A stretch of DNA of 64,000 nucleotides from Sporomusa malonica (GCF_900176355.1 NZ_FWXI01000004.1:1-64000), one strand, 5' to 3'. Positions 1 to 8,336 are shown, numbered from the stretch's first letter. A program made the numbers and translations. The notes: generated by a model not told the origin, from the letters alone.

Positions 1-298
1 TCCCAAGGCTAGATACAGAGTGGCTGGCTAAGCCTTCTCAGGCGGGATTCCCACCCGCTATACTCTGTGCACTTCTTGGCGCACAGAACCGTCCCCTTGT
101 TTCCCCCTGACAAATCAGGTCCCTGTGTCACGCCAGTGTCACTCGTAAGGTCACTTCTCGCAGTTACCAGTGACGTTTCTCCGTATCACTTACGTCAAAT
201 AAGTTAGTTGGACAAACAAACCAATCCTGCTCCAGTAGCTAAACGTCCTCTAGATTGCATAAACTACGAAACACATGATCTTATCGCCCAATTAGTTT
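1..298. other. Structured non-coding edge sequence, unidentified
   Basis: No convincing gene is seen. The first 110 bases are richer in GC than the flanks and can fold into short stems, for example GGCGGGATTCCCACCCGC and GTGC...GCGCAC. The string ACCGTCCCC recalls the G/C tracts found at the ends of intergenic palindromes in Firmicutes. It may be the end of a mobile element or structured RNA cut by the window edge, but I cannot name it. Confidence 0.25.
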
Positions 299-1444
299 TT
301 AGCATTCAACTATTACGTTGGCTTTTGAGATTTCTTCAGTTCTTTTTTTCTTTTCTTCATACATAAGTTTATCACTATGCTGAATAAGCTCATGTATACT
401 ATTATACGTATTGTTAAATATCGCCATTCCATAACTAAATTTAATACGATAAGGCATTTTGCTGCTTGCATTATATGCATTGATGTTATCATTTAGCATT
501 TTTATATACTTCTCTACTATTTCTCTTTGATTTTCGTTAATCAAGACAATAAACTCATCACCGCCCAAACGGATAGAAACTCCCTTTCCTTCGAAGACAG
601 CTTCCAGCTGCTTAGCAAATACCCTCAGCACTCTATCGCCTTCATGATGCCCAAAAACATCATTGATACTTTTAAAGTTGTCCAGATCAATATTTATTAC
701 CGCTAAAACAATGTTACTTCTCCTACACAAAATTGTAAGATATTCATCATAAGCTATGCGATTTCCCAATCCTGTTAATGAGTCGATTTTTGTCTGACTG
801 TGTATAATAAAAACATAGTTAATTACAACAGCAATGGCTACACTATTCCAAATCGTTAAATATACAAAGTAGTACAATTGAAAGATAGACAGCAAAGAGG
901 GGAGCATTGTAAGCAAACTAAGTATGAGCAGTTCTTCTCTATTGAGTTTCTCACGAGCTTTATATAAGAATAGTAAGTTTATCATGTAATAAATGTAACT
1001 TGTCATCGGTGAAACAAAAAACAGTGGCCCCCGTATATATATATTCTCATTGGTTATACCAAATATCCAATTAAAATTATAGCTGCCCAATGATATGATG
1101 CTATTTAAAGTCAAGGGCACACTCAACCAGAGAACCTGATTTATATTCATTTTTTGGTATTTGTTTGTTCTTCTATATACATACAATACTATACAAATTG
1201 GTACCACTGGTGCCAGCGTGAATCCTAATGTATTAACCAGTTTATGTGCAATAATAAAACTAATGTAATTACTAGAATTTAATAATACACTCAAAATTTC
1301 TAATATTAATATTAATATCGTTGAGAATATTAATGCTAAAAACAACCTGTTAACTTGCTCTTTTCGATCTAGCTTATAGCAAGCATGTACAGCAATGCTT
1401 GACAACAATATTATCATAAAAATATTCATCTGAATCGCAAGCAT
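299..1444 (-). CDS. Membrane-bound diguanylate cyclase (GGDEF)
   Basis: Predicted to make cyclic-di-GMP from two GTP at the inner membrane. The first ~215 residues hold about seven hydrophobic segments, like the 7TM sensor regions in front of many signalling domains. A GGDEF domain follows (about 218-375) with the intact signature RLGGDEF at 292-298 and the upstream DxLTGLxNR motif at 221-229. The RxxD inhibitory site normally five residues before GGDEF is absent (the residues there are EGKG), so product inhibition may be lost. The gene stands alone. The start is uncertain because no strong ribosome site is visible; Met6 is an alternative. A c-di-GMP riboswitch elsewhere in the window (about 27.6 kb) shows that the cell uses this second messenger. 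Confidence 0.88.
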   Translation of the reverse strand: MLAIQMNIFMIILLSSIAVHACYKLDRKEQVNRLFLALIFSTILILILEILSVLLNSSNYISFIIAHKLVNTLGFTLAPVVPICIVLYVYRRTNKYQKMNINQVLWLSVPLTLNSIISLGSYNFNWIFGITNENIYIRGPLFFVSPMTSYIYYMINLLFLYKAREKLNREELLILSLLTMLPSLLSIFQLYYFVYLTIWNSVAIAVVINYVFIIHSQTKIDSLTGLGNRIAYDEYLTILCRRSNIVLAVINIDLDNFKSINDVFGHHEGDRVLRVFAKQLEAVFEGKGVSIRLGGDEFIVLINENQREIVEKYIKMLNDNINAYNASSKMPYRIKFSYGMAIFNNTYNSIHELIQHSDKLMYEEKKKRTEEISKANVIVEC

Positions 1445-1616
1445 TGTATTAATTAGTCATCCACTCCCGTCAATAACTATAAGCTATGTATCTAGCAATG
1501 CACTACTATTTTCAAATTACCATTGTATGTAGTATCAGAATTGATTAGTATTACTTTTTTGTCTTTTTTTGTATATTATACCAATAATTCCTCATTTAAG
1601 TAAAGCTACACTAAGA

Positions 1617-1677
1617 GTGTCAGAGGGAAGGGGTTATTGACATTCCATTGTTGTCAATAACCCCTTCCCTCTGACAC
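1617..1677. repeat. Perfect 26-bp inverted repeat with 9-nt loop
   Basis: Arms 1617-1642 and 1652-1677 are perfect reverse complements (outer end GTGTCAGAGGGAAGGGG) around a 9-nt loop. It lies between divergently transcribed genes, so it is not an obvious terminator for either and no T-run follows. It resembles the long G/C-tract palindromes scattered between Firmicute genes. The rest of the 1445-1850 gap holds only AT-rich promoter-like sequence. Confidence 0.8.
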
Positions 1678-1850
1678 CCTGTAGCACCCACTACGTTGTA
1701 GAAGTAGAACAGTCAACTCCCCTAAAAGATTCCTACGGCTGCTAGTTTATGGTATTATATAGGCACTACTTTTTAAAATCGGAGTTCTATATTTTGACGG
1801 GTTGTTCATGATAATATAAATACAATAATTGAAGCTAGGAAGGGATTAGG

Positions 1851-2624
1851 ATGAAGATCGGCTTTTTTGACTCTGGTATTGGCGGCTTAACTGTTCTTGG
1901 TCACGCTTTAAAAATACTACCGTTTGCTGATTACACTTACTATGCAGATATTGAGCATTTGCCTTATGGGGAAAAGACAAAAAGCGAAGTAAAACAATAC
2001 GTCCAAAACGGTATGAATTATATGGCTAAAATCAAAGTAGATGCCGTGGTGATCGCTTGTAATACGGCAACAAGTGTTGCTGTCGGGAAATTGCGAAAGA
2101 ATTATAGTTTCCCAATCATTGGAATGGAACCTGCTGTAAAACCAGCTGTTGCTTATTGTAAAGAAAGAGGTAAAAAGATATTGGTATTGGCAACCAGTCT
2201 TACTTTACGGGAGGAAAAATTTCATCAATTAATTCATAGACTTGATGCGACAGAAATGGTTGATACAATGGCGTTAGGCGGCTTGGTAGAATTTGCCGAA
2301 CAGTTTGAGTTTGACACTTCAGATGTATATCAGTATTTGCAAAAGAAATTTGCACCATTAGCGATACTTGATTATGGTGCTGTTGTTCTTGGATGTACAC
2401 ATTTCCCATTATTTAACAAGGTTTTGCAAAAATCGTTTACAAAGGAAACTGTTTTTTTCGACGGAAGTGTTGGAACCATAAATCACTTGGCAGATATATT
2501 AAAGCAAAAAGGAGTAGCTCCTAGTATAGATGATAAAATTAAATTTGTAATTACAAATGGCAAACTCCCACCAACTGAAGTTGATTATAAAAAAATATTA
2601 CAAACTTATTTGCATAGCATATAA
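1851..2624 (+). CDS. murI: Glutamate racemase MurI
   Basis: Cofactor-independent racemase converting L- to D-glutamate for peptidoglycan. The 257-residue length is normal for the family. The N-terminal signature IGFFDSGIGGLTVL is present, and both catalytic cysteines are visible: C70 in ACNTAT and C182 in GCTHFPL, with H184 beside the second. The start follows AGGAAGGGATTAGG closely. The gene is monocistronic, with a 400-bp upstream gap holding a large palindrome. Function is confident from catalytic motifs and full length. Confidence 0.96.
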   Translation: MKIGFFDSGIGGLTVLGHALKILPFADYTYYADIEHLPYGEKTKSEVKQYVQNGMNYMAKIKVDAVVIACNTATSVAVGKLRKNYSFPIIGMEPAVKPAVAYCKERGKKILVLATSLTLREEKFHQLIHRLDATEMVDTMALGGLVEFAEQFEFDTSDVYQYLQKKFAPLAILDYGAVVLGCTHFPLFNKVLQKSFTKETVFFDGSVGTINHLADILKQKGVAPSIDDKIKFVITNGKLPPTEVDYKKILQTYLHSI

Positions 2625-2940
2625 AACAATGTCACAATGTCGTATGCAGTAAATTGGGGTTAACTCATCGATGGTTCTACCGATAAATCATTTCGCATGG
2701 CAAATCCATCCCGCAAAAAGTCCAGTAGAATATGAAGGATCGCCCCCGGTGAACATCCATTTTGGGTTAGACGGCCCCTAGGTGGAAAGTTCGTTTCCCC
2801 CACCCACGCCGCTCACGAGCAATGATGCCGCTTTGTCGCCCAATTGAACTCGAAAGTAATATTGAACCATAGCGAATAGGGCGTCATATGTAGGAACCGA
2901 GATTCGAGTATTTCTTTGATATGCGCGAGCCACATTTAAA
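2625..2940. other. Gene-free interval, possibly decayed coding sequence
   Basis: No intact reading frame with a ribosome site is seen. The minus strand has short codon-like stretches (for example a frame reading LHILLDFLRDGFAMRN) interrupted by stops, which could be debris of a lost gene, but I cannot assign it to a family. Confidence 0.3.
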
Positions 2941-2965
2941 GGGAGGCCTCAAACCGAGGCCTCCC
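2941..2965 (-). terminator. Hairpin closing the lipoprotein cluster
   Basis: GGGAGGCCTC and GAGGCCTCCC form a perfect 10-bp stem with a 5-nt loop. On the minus strand it is followed by TTTAAATG, a weak T tract. It sits just downstream of the decayed minus-strand genes. Confidence 0.65.
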
Positions 2966-2988
2966 TACACGTGATTCTTCGGCGAAGG

Positions 2989-3320
2989 TCACGCTATTTT
3001 GTTCTTTTTAAAATCAATCTTATATTCTCCGCCATCATAATAGGCAAATGCTTTAGCATTGACAATTCCAATAATGCATCTATTTCCACCGGCTTCGTTC
3101 ACTGGCCACCACTCTTTACCGCCTCAATCGGCAACATGAAATTTTTACCCTGGCTGTTTTGTTTAGCGTAAGAACTTATTCATAACACAGAAAAGGGGTA
3201 GTTGAATTTTTATTATTGGAATTCTTCACATTCAATTTTGTTTACCTTCTTCTTTCCATTTTTATTACCATACTCCCCCTAATTGCAGCCTCCAATTAAG
3301 CCAATAATTAGTACTGACAT
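2989..3320 (-). pseudogene. Decayed small lipoprotein gene
   Basis: On the minus strand an ATG at 3318-3320 opens a signal-peptide-like stretch, MSVLIIGLIGGCN, with a lipobox (IGGC), but a TAG follows at once. The same frame resumes as GEYGNKNGKKKVNKIECEEF before another stop. Two further coding-like frames follow: SYAKQNSQGKNFMLPIEAV and, one frame over, KEWWPVNEAGGNRCIIGIV running on to a stop at 2989. Together they read as a roughly 110-residue lipoprotein broken by at least two stops and a frameshift. It lies directly downstream of an intact ankyrin lipoprotein. No family assigned. Confidence 0.6.
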
Positions 3321-3411
3321 CAGACCACGATTTATTAGCAATAAATCAAAGCCTCATACCACACACCTATTTATTAAACAAGAACATATTACGCCCGTAT
3401 ACAGCGTCCTA

Positions 3412-4143
3412 TTATTTTGCCCCTGCATTAGTCAATACACTAATCATTTCAGGGTTATTATTTGATTTAGCAACAGAAAGCGCCGTACCATTTTTTTTAT
3501 CTTTACGGTTGACATCTGCCCCTTTAGCTACGAGTTCTTTAACCGCGTCAACATTGTTATTGCTTACCGCCAGCATCAAGGCCGTAAGTCCCGTATTGGC
3601 ATCTGCCGCATTTATATCTATTTTTTTGGATACTATCAATTTGATAATTTCGGTATCATTTTGCAATACTGCCATCATCAGCGGTGTAGCCTCAAAGCCT
3701 TTCGAAATAAACTGCACATTCAAATCCGCACCTTTATCCAGTAAAAGCTTAAATGCTTCCTGCTTGTCTGTTCCTTTCCCTTTGCCCAAAATCACTGCAA
3801 GCACGGGCGTCAATTCCGCCTTATCCTTGCCCACAATTTTTCTCTTTATGTTAACATCAGCGCCTTTTTCAATCAGCAACTTCATTATTTCCAGATTGCC
3901 ACTTGCGGCTGCAGTTATCAACGGATTCCCGTTGTCTGTAATTATATTCGGACTCATTCCTGCCTCTAAAAACAACTCAACAACATTGGCATCATTGTCT
4001 TCAACTGCTTTTACAAAACTTTGTTCAGTATATTGTATTTTCTTATCAGATAAATCTTTTCTGGCTTCCTCGGGACTTCTTCCACACCCTGAAAGCAATA
4101 AGGCTATAACAAGTATTCCCACCATAAATAATCTGGCTATCAT
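3412..4143 (-). CDS. Ankyrin-repeat lipoprotein
   Basis: A 243-residue lipoprotein predicted to be anchored on the outer face of the cytoplasmic membrane or to the envelope. The chosen ATG (4143) follows GGGGGATGGGAG; an upstream in-frame start at 4191 would add an unlikely leader. The signal peptide ends in a clear lipobox, LLSGC. The rest is about five ankyrin repeats recognisable by phrases such as GNPLITAAASGNLEIMKLL, EKGADVN and TALMLAVSNNNVDAVKEL. Ankyrin repeats bind protein partners; the partner is unknown. It follows a small membrane protein by 32 bases and precedes a decayed lipoprotein gene. Confidence 0.85.
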   Translation of the reverse strand: MIARLFMVGILVIALLLSGCGRSPEEARKDLSDKKIQYTEQSFVKAVEDNDANVVELFLEAGMSPNIITDNGNPLITAAASGNLEIMKLLIEKGADVNIKRKIVGKDKAELTPVLAVILGKGKGTDKQEAFKLLLDKGADLNVQFISKGFEATPLMMAVLQNDTEIIKLIVSKKIDINAADANTGLTALMLAVSNNNVDAVKELVAKGADVNRKDKKNGTALSVAKSNNNPEMISVLTNAGAK

Positions 4144-4175
4144 ATTCTCCCATCCCCCTGCTGTAATCATTTGTC

Positions 4176-4454
4176 TTATTGTTCGAGCCAAAACTCCCGC
4201 CTATATAGGCGGCGTAGATTATTAGCCACACATAGGATCACTTTAGTGATTTCTCCATAAACCAATATAATACTGGCAAGTATCATCAGCCCAAATATAA
4301 TACTCACTGCAACCGCAACCAATACGGTCAGCCTGCTTTTCTTTTTGATCCCATAACCAATTCCTGCTAGTCCAGCTAAAAAATATAGTATACAAAAGTC
4401 CAGCCGCGTGAGAAAACTTAAATCTAATAAGAGCGGATCAACCTGCCGCATCAC
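4176..4454 (-). CDS. Small two-helix membrane protein, function unknown
   Basis: A 92-residue product starting at GTG with the next codon ATG. Two hydrophobic segments are visible, about residues 20-36 and 43-67, followed by a basic tail (NNLRRLYRREFW). Its start overlaps the end of the upstream small ORF by 17 bases, suggesting translational coupling. It lies in a minus-strand string of secreted or membrane proteins ending at the 2941 hairpin. No family recognised. Confidence 0.55.
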   Translation of the reverse strand: MMRQVDPLLLDLSFLTRLDFCILYFLAGLAGIGYGIKKKSRLTVLVAVAVSIIFGLMILASIILVYGEITKVILCVANNLRRLYRREFWLEQ

Positions 4455-4566
4455 TTTGTTTCCATTTTGTAAGACCTTGAATTACTTCATATTCCTCAAC
4501 AGGCCAAATGGTTTGTGCATTAGTAACTCTAAATCTGTGATTAGAATCGCTATAAGGATCAATCAT
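4438..4566 (-). CDS. Small ORF, probably the frameshifted C-terminal half of the secreted protein
   Basis: The frame from the ATG at 4566 reads MIDPYSDSNHRFRVTNAQ, then TIWPVEEYEVIQGLTKWKQS, then DAAG and a stop: 42 residues with normal amino-acid composition. It overlaps the stop of the secreted-protein ORF as ATGA inside an A6 run. Adding one A would fuse the two into a single ~100-residue exported protein. So it is either a coupled tiny gene or, more likely, the C-terminal part of a frameshifted gene. Confidence 0.5.
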   Translation of the reverse strand: MIDPYSDSNHRFRVTNAQTIWPVEEYEVIQGLTKWKQSDAAG

Positions 4567-4739
4567 TTTTTCAAAAGAACATCTTTTGGCTTACCATCGC
4601 TATTTAATTCATAATACAAATTGGTTGTTGTCCAAACAACCTTGTCTGCTGCTTCCACCCTAGGCGACAAAAAGCAACATGATCCTAAAAATACAGCTAA
4701 ACATATCAAACATAGCTGAATGTACTTTTTCAATTCCAT
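4563..4739 (-). CDS. Small exported protein, possibly truncated by frameshift
   Basis: The ATG at 4739 follows GGTGGGG and starts a 58-residue product. It has a signal peptide (MELKKYIQ, hydrophobic core, LSPRVEA) with cleavage likely at VEA-AD; FLGSC could also act as a lipobox. The mature part, ADKVVWTTTNLYYELNSDG, stops at a TGA inside an A6 tract, where a coding-like frame continues in +1 register. No family recognised. A related-looking but more decayed gene lies just upstream (4791-5133). Confidence 0.55.
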   Translation of the reverse strand: MELKKYIQLCLICLAVFLGSCCFLSPRVEAADKVVWTTTNLYYELNSDGKPKDVLLKK

Positions 4740-4790
4740 GCACCCCACCATTTTTATTTTTTCAGAAAGATACTTCTCGAACGAAGTTAC

Positions 4791-5133
4791 TTATTCAAAG
4801 ACATAGGTGAAATTGCCATTCTCATTTCAATGCACAAAAAAGAATTTGCATAGTTCCTTTTCTTTCCAAACCGCTAGATTGCCATCCATATCCCAATACT
4901 GGAAATTGACCGCTTGGCGCACACATATTTCCCGGTATGTTTCCTTTATTTCAGGGTCGAAACGCCTTCCCACACACGGCTGGCGTATTTCGCATATAGG
5001 GCGACTATCTGTGACTGGCATTTAGCTGCACGCCATGGATAGTGCCCTTCTCGCTAGGATATAAAACCTCCCCGACATGAGTATATCCAGATTGAGAATA
5101 TTGGCACGGTGCCCGTGACCAACCAGACTGTTG
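4791..5133 (-). pseudogene. Decayed gene for a small exported-type protein
   Basis: Three coding-like frames lie end to end on the minus strand. The first contains GYTHVGEVLYPSEKGTIHGV and stops at a TAG. The second, in another register, contains RFDPEIKETYREICVRQAVN and NFQYWDMDGNLAVWKEKE, then an in-frame TGA, then NENGNFTYVFE and a TAA at 4791. At least one frameshift and two stops make it non-functional. The tone of the sequence (YWDMDGN, NENGNFTYVF) resembles small secreted proteins like the neighbour at 4563-4739. Family unknown. Confidence 0.55.
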
Positions 5134-5420
5134 CGTCAATAATCACTTCAAGTTATTTCTCTATAAAAACACCTCATTTCCACAAAAAAACAAATCCACT
5201 TTAATAGTAAAATGAATTTGCTTTTTGCGATACTATCCGAAAGTATATTCTTTTAAGTTAGCTGGCTTTATTCGATGAATGGCTGTATTTTTCAAACCAT
5301 AGATTATTCATAACAGTGCCACTGACAAAATTCCACACTCGCTTGGATAAAAAGAATAATTCGTTACCTTAATGAACATAGCATCACTGTCATGAACGGC
5401 TTTCCTATTTAAGAAATTAT

Positions 5421-5443
5421 AAAAAGCACCCCGTAGGATGCTT
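5421..5443 (-). terminator. Terminator of the Fur-box gene
   Basis: On the minus strand AAGCATCC pairs with GGGTGCTT across a short loop and is followed by TTTATAATT. It lies 15 bases past the stop of the 103-residue protein gene. Confidence 0.75.
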
Positions 5444-5457
5444 AGCTGTTAAACAAT

Positions 5458-5769
5458 TTATTTAAGTTCTATCTTCAGCTCATAATAGTCTTCAAATTTG
5501 TCCAGAATCCCATTCAGCGCGTTCTCAACATTAGCGAGAGTTACCGTAAGAGGGTCATTTGTATTAGCCAAATGGAGATCGAACCCAAATATTTGTCTGT
5601 CATTAACAGTATAGGCTTGATTTTTACTAACGTTAATATTTGAAATTACTTTGTTTTGAAACAATCTGTGAGCCATTTCTTTATACAATTCCGTATTTGT
5701 ACTAACTGGCTCTTTTGTAACGATTTCAACAGAAAATATTGTGAACGTTGCATTACATGAAGTACACAT
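5458..5769 (-). CDS. Hypothetical 103-residue protein under a Fur box
   Basis: The start is placed at MCTSCNATF (5769) because GAGGAAG precedes it by nine bases; a start at 5787 would bury that site. The N-terminus carries a CxxC pair. The rest is polar with no membrane segment and no recognised domain. A sequence matching the classic Fur operator lies about 100 bases upstream, so the gene is likely iron-repressed, and the protein may take part in iron handling; that is inference from the operator only. It is monocistronic with its own terminator. Confidence 0.7.
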   Translation of the reverse strand: MCTSCNATFTIFSVEIVTKEPVSTNTELYKEMAHRLFQNKVISNINVSKNQAYTVNDRQIFGFDLHLANTNDPLTVTLANVENALNGILDKFEDYYELKIELK

Positions 5770-5866
5770 TGTTGAACACTTCCTCATATTATTTTATGAA
5801 AAACACAAGTAACCGCCTGAGCTGAGCTTACAAACATTGTTGTGATGACATTTACATTTTAACACT

Positions 5867-5885
5867 AATGATAATCATTTTCAAT
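5867..5885 (-). promoter_or_regulatory. Putative Fur box
   Basis: AATGATAATCATTTTCAAT matches most of the Fur consensus GATAATGATAATCATTATC, including the TGATAATCATT core. It is positioned upstream of the minus-strand gene starting at 5769. Confidence 0.7.
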
Positions 5886-5939
5886 AACTTTATAGAAACT
5901 CACAGACGGCAAACTGTGTGAAAACCGCCCCTCTTATTA

Positions 5940-6126
5940 ACACGAATCTACAAATATGTGAATCAACTGGACATGGAGGAACTGAAATTTCAGAGATCGG
6001 TCTGCCCAAGCCTAGGACGCCTACCCTATCATCCGAAGGATTTACTTAAACTCTATCTTTACGGCTACCTTAATCGGATCCGTTCATCCCGAAGGCTTGA
6101 ACATGAGGCCATAAGGAATATTGTTC
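5940..6126 (+). pseudogene. IS1182-type transposase N-terminal remnant
   Basis: The frame reads LDMEELKFQRS and then GRLPYHPKDLLKLYLYGYLN followed by RIRSSRRLEHEAIRNI, the hallmark N-terminal region of IS1182-family transposases. Similarity ends near 6126 and the frame stops at 6164 with unrelated residues. No DDE domain or terminal inverted repeats are seen, so this is a relic. Confidence 0.8.
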
Positions 6127-6160
6127 TCGGAGCATTTCAATTTCACAGTAGCTTACTTTT

Positions 6161-6265
6161 TTAAAACGAATGGCATTTACACCTAGTCCGACTAACCTCC
6201 CCAGAATATTTATAAATTTCATCCGGTATGTAATACAAATAGCGTCCACCTTCAATCGACTTGTT
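6161..6265 (-). pseudogene. Unidentified gene remnant beside the IS relic
   Basis: An open minus-strand frame without a start codon reads NKSIEGGRYLYYIPDEIYKY and then SGEVSRTRCKCHSF before a TAA. Composition is protein-like. It may be the tail of a gene disrupted by the insertion element; family unknown. Confidence 0.4.
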
Positions 6266-6276
6266 TTATATAAATT

Positions 6277-6315
6277 CTAGAGCCATAGCTATCGTAATAT
6301 TAGCTATGGCTCTAG
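6277..6315. terminator. TAGAGCCATA-type hairpin, likely bidirectional terminator
   Basis: CTAGAGCCATAGCT and its exact reverse complement flank an 11-nt loop. It lies beyond the 3' end of the GntP-type permease gene (minus). Similar hairpins with the same TAGARCCATA head occur at 19510 and 51575. Confidence 0.65.
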
Positions 6316-6398
6316 TTCGATATTTTACTTATTTTTCCTGCTGCAGTATTTACTTTACTGTTGTTCGAAGAATTACTTTCCGGCTCGTTTTTCCTTGT

Positions 6399-7802
6399 TT
6401 ATATGTACAGCGCAATAAATATAAATACCAGTAATGTCTTTATAACTGTAATTACAAAAAGATCGTAGTATGATTGCTTATGGGTTAAGCCGCATACTGC
6501 CATCACTGTAATAAGACCACCGTTGTGAGGCATGGAGTCCAGCCCGCCGGAAGCCAGCGCGGCAAAACGGTGCAGAACATCGGGTGAGATGTTGGCCGCC
6601 TGTGCCCAGGTTAAGTAGTCAGCAGCAAGCATACCAAGTGCTATTGTCATTCCTCCTGACGCCGAGCCGGTAATTGCCGCCATAATATTGACAGTAATGG
6701 CTTCTGAGACCAGGGGGCCTGCCCCAATTTTTATATCCATCAAGAAGGATTTTATTACCTGGAAGCCTGCCAAACTGGCTACCACGCTGCCGTAACCATA
6801 ACCTGAAGCCGTATTAAGGACTGCTACAAGGGAGCTGTTTGCTCCGCTATTGAGTGAAGATGCAATCCCAGCTGTTCTGCAAAGCTGCTCACGCCCAATG
6901 AATATTGCTAGAAGGATGCCTAGAATCAAGGCAATATTCAGCGACCAGATTGCTCGTACTTTGTCTACACTTGTGCTCAAAAGTGACAGTTTCAAAACTT
7001 TGAAGGGTAACAGGATTTCTTCGTTCCATTGATAAGCCCAAGACCATTTGAAGGGATTACTAAGATATAGGTTAGTCAGGAGAACTACGATAAGAGGGAG
7101 AAATGCAAGCATCTGGCCCGGCAATTGGCGCTCCGTTTTGTCCTCCGGCTCGTTTACTGTATGTGCCCCATACCCCTCATCCAGTTCCTTAGCTTGGCGC
7201 TGTCTGTATACAAGCCAAGCCCAACCCAGCAAGAAAACAGCGAACCCACTACTCATGCCAAGTAAGGGAGCAGCCCAGGTGCTAGTACCAAAAAATGCTG
7301 TTGGTATGATGTTTTGAATCTGGGGCGAACCCGGAAAAGCACCCATACTGAAGGTGAATGTTCCCAGCCATAAAGCAGCAGGTATGAAACGTTTAGGAAT
7401 ATTCGCCTCCCGGTACAGGGCAGCCGCAAATGGATACATTACAAAAACAACGACAAATACGCTGATACCGCCGTAAGTGAGGGAGGCACACCCTAGTATT
7501 ACCGCGAGTATAGCATGCTCTTTACCCAGTGTACTGGCTATAGCTCCAGCAATTGCCCGAGCCATCCCGCCGTCTTCCATAACTTTAGCGAAAACGGCCC
7601 CCAGTAAGAAAATTGAAAAATACATTTTAAAGTACTCGGCCGCCTTAGTCATAAAGATTTCAGTATAGACCGGCATCAGACTAAAATTACTGGCCGCTGC
7701 CGCCAAAATGGCGAACAATGGGGCGAACAAGATAATGGAGTAACCGCGGAAGGCAAAGAACATTAGTAAGATCAGACTTAATAGTATTGCAAACAGTTCC
7801 AC
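6399..7802 (-). CDS. GntP-family permease (gluconate/hydroxy-acid type)
   Basis: A 467-residue polytopic membrane protein with about 12-14 hydrophobic segments. Phrases such as LTYGGISVFVVVFVMYPFA, NTASGYGYGSVVASL, GSASGGMTIAL and ALASGGLDSMPHNGG are typical of the GntP/CitMHS group of proton- or sodium-coupled permeases for gluconate, 3-hydroxybutyrate and similar acids. The substrate cannot be told from sequence. The start is GTG (7802) behind GAGGATGATAT. The gene is monocistronic and ends at the 6277 hairpin. Confidence 0.85.
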   Translation of the reverse strand: MELFAILLSLILLMFFAFRGYSIILFAPLFAILAAAASNFSLMPVYTEIFMTKAAEYFKMYFSIFLLGAVFAKVMEDGGMARAIAGAIASTLGKEHAILAVILGCASLTYGGISVFVVVFVMYPFAAALYREANIPKRFIPAALWLGTFTFSMGAFPGSPQIQNIIPTAFFGTSTWAAPLLGMSSGFAVFLLGWAWLVYRQRQAKELDEGYGAHTVNEPEDKTERQLPGQMLAFLPLIVVLLTNLYLSNPFKWSWAYQWNEEILLPFKVLKLSLLSTSVDKVRAIWSLNIALILGILLAIFIGREQLCRTAGIASSLNSGANSSLVAVLNTASGYGYGSVVASLAGFQVIKSFLMDIKIGAGPLVSEAITVNIMAAITGSASGGMTIALGMLAADYLTWAQAANISPDVLHRFAALASGGLDSMPHNGGLITVMAVCGLTHKQSYYDLFVITVIKTLLVFIFIALYI

Positions 7803-8021
7803 ATATCATCCTCATTTCATTTAAGCATACTTATTGTTAACATACTACATTACTTGCTATTATAGCGTACTGTAAGAAGTTCACAAACTCAATACAAATC
7901 TGCCCATTAAGCAAAAAAGATATGTCATCTACATTTTGCTTGGTGTTTAAGCCATGAGACTAATTGGTATGATGATATATAAAGAAGCAGTTTAAGCAAA
8001 TTGCTGACAATTGTAAATCAA

Positions 8022-8071
8022 TAAGCCGCTGTTGCTCTTATCCAGAGAAAGTTATACTTTCTGTCAGGATA
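8022..8071 (+). repeat. Dispersed element, module B only
   Basis: TAAGCCGCTGTTGCTCTTAT followed by CCAGAGAAAGTTATACTTTC matches the second half of the composite element at 17459-17551 and 60210-60303. It contains the small palindrome AGAAAGTTATACTTTCT. Module A of the same element lies apart, at 8489-8540. Confidence 0.75.
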
Positions 8072-8096
8072 AAAAAAAGCCGGCATAATTGCCGAC
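8071..8096 (-). terminator. Terminator after the 58-residue gene
   Basis: On the minus strand GTCGGCA pairs with TGCCGGC around a 4-nt loop, followed by eight T residues. It begins immediately after the TGA of the small gene. Confidence 0.85.
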
Positions 8097-8273
8097 TCAA
8101 TAATGTAGAGTAGAAACCTTTGGTGCTTCTATTGTGTGCTGTTCTTTCGTCTCAGGTGGTGCATCAGAGTTTTCCTGAACTCCGGTTTGGCCAGTAGTAT
8201 ATTTAGCTTCAGTCTTTTCGTTATTAGGCAATGTATATCCAAGCTTTTCACCGTAACTACCAGAGCTTTTCAA
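8097..8273 (-). CDS. Small hydrophilic protein, TTG start
   Basis: A perfect AGGAGG lies eight bases before a TTG, giving a 58-residue product that begins MKSSGSYGEKLGYTLPNNEK and ends EAPKVSTLHY. No Cys, no hydrophobic segment; rich in Ser, Thr, Glu, Lys, Pro, Gln. The terminator follows directly. The strong ribosome site and terminator make it a real gene despite the rare start. The composition resembles short disordered or spore-associated proteins, but the family is unknown. First of three tiny genes in tandem on this strand. Confidence 0.75.
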   Translation of the reverse strand: MKSSGSYGEKLGYTLPNNEKTEAKYTTGQTGVQENSDAPPETKEQHTIEAPKVSTLHY

Positions 8274-8336
8274 AAAAACACCTCCTGAAAGTTAGTATTT
8301 CCCAAGTACGGCTTATATACGTTAGAGGAAAAAAGA

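Noticed and set aside
1..120. Group II intron or IS end
   Set aside because: The folded look is suggestive, but no domain V sequence or terminal repeat could be matched.
3509..4225. 238-codon open frame on the plus strand
   Set aside because: It lies opposite the ankyrin lipoprotein gene, has no ribosome site, and its Ser/Leu/Thr-rich product looks like antisense translation.
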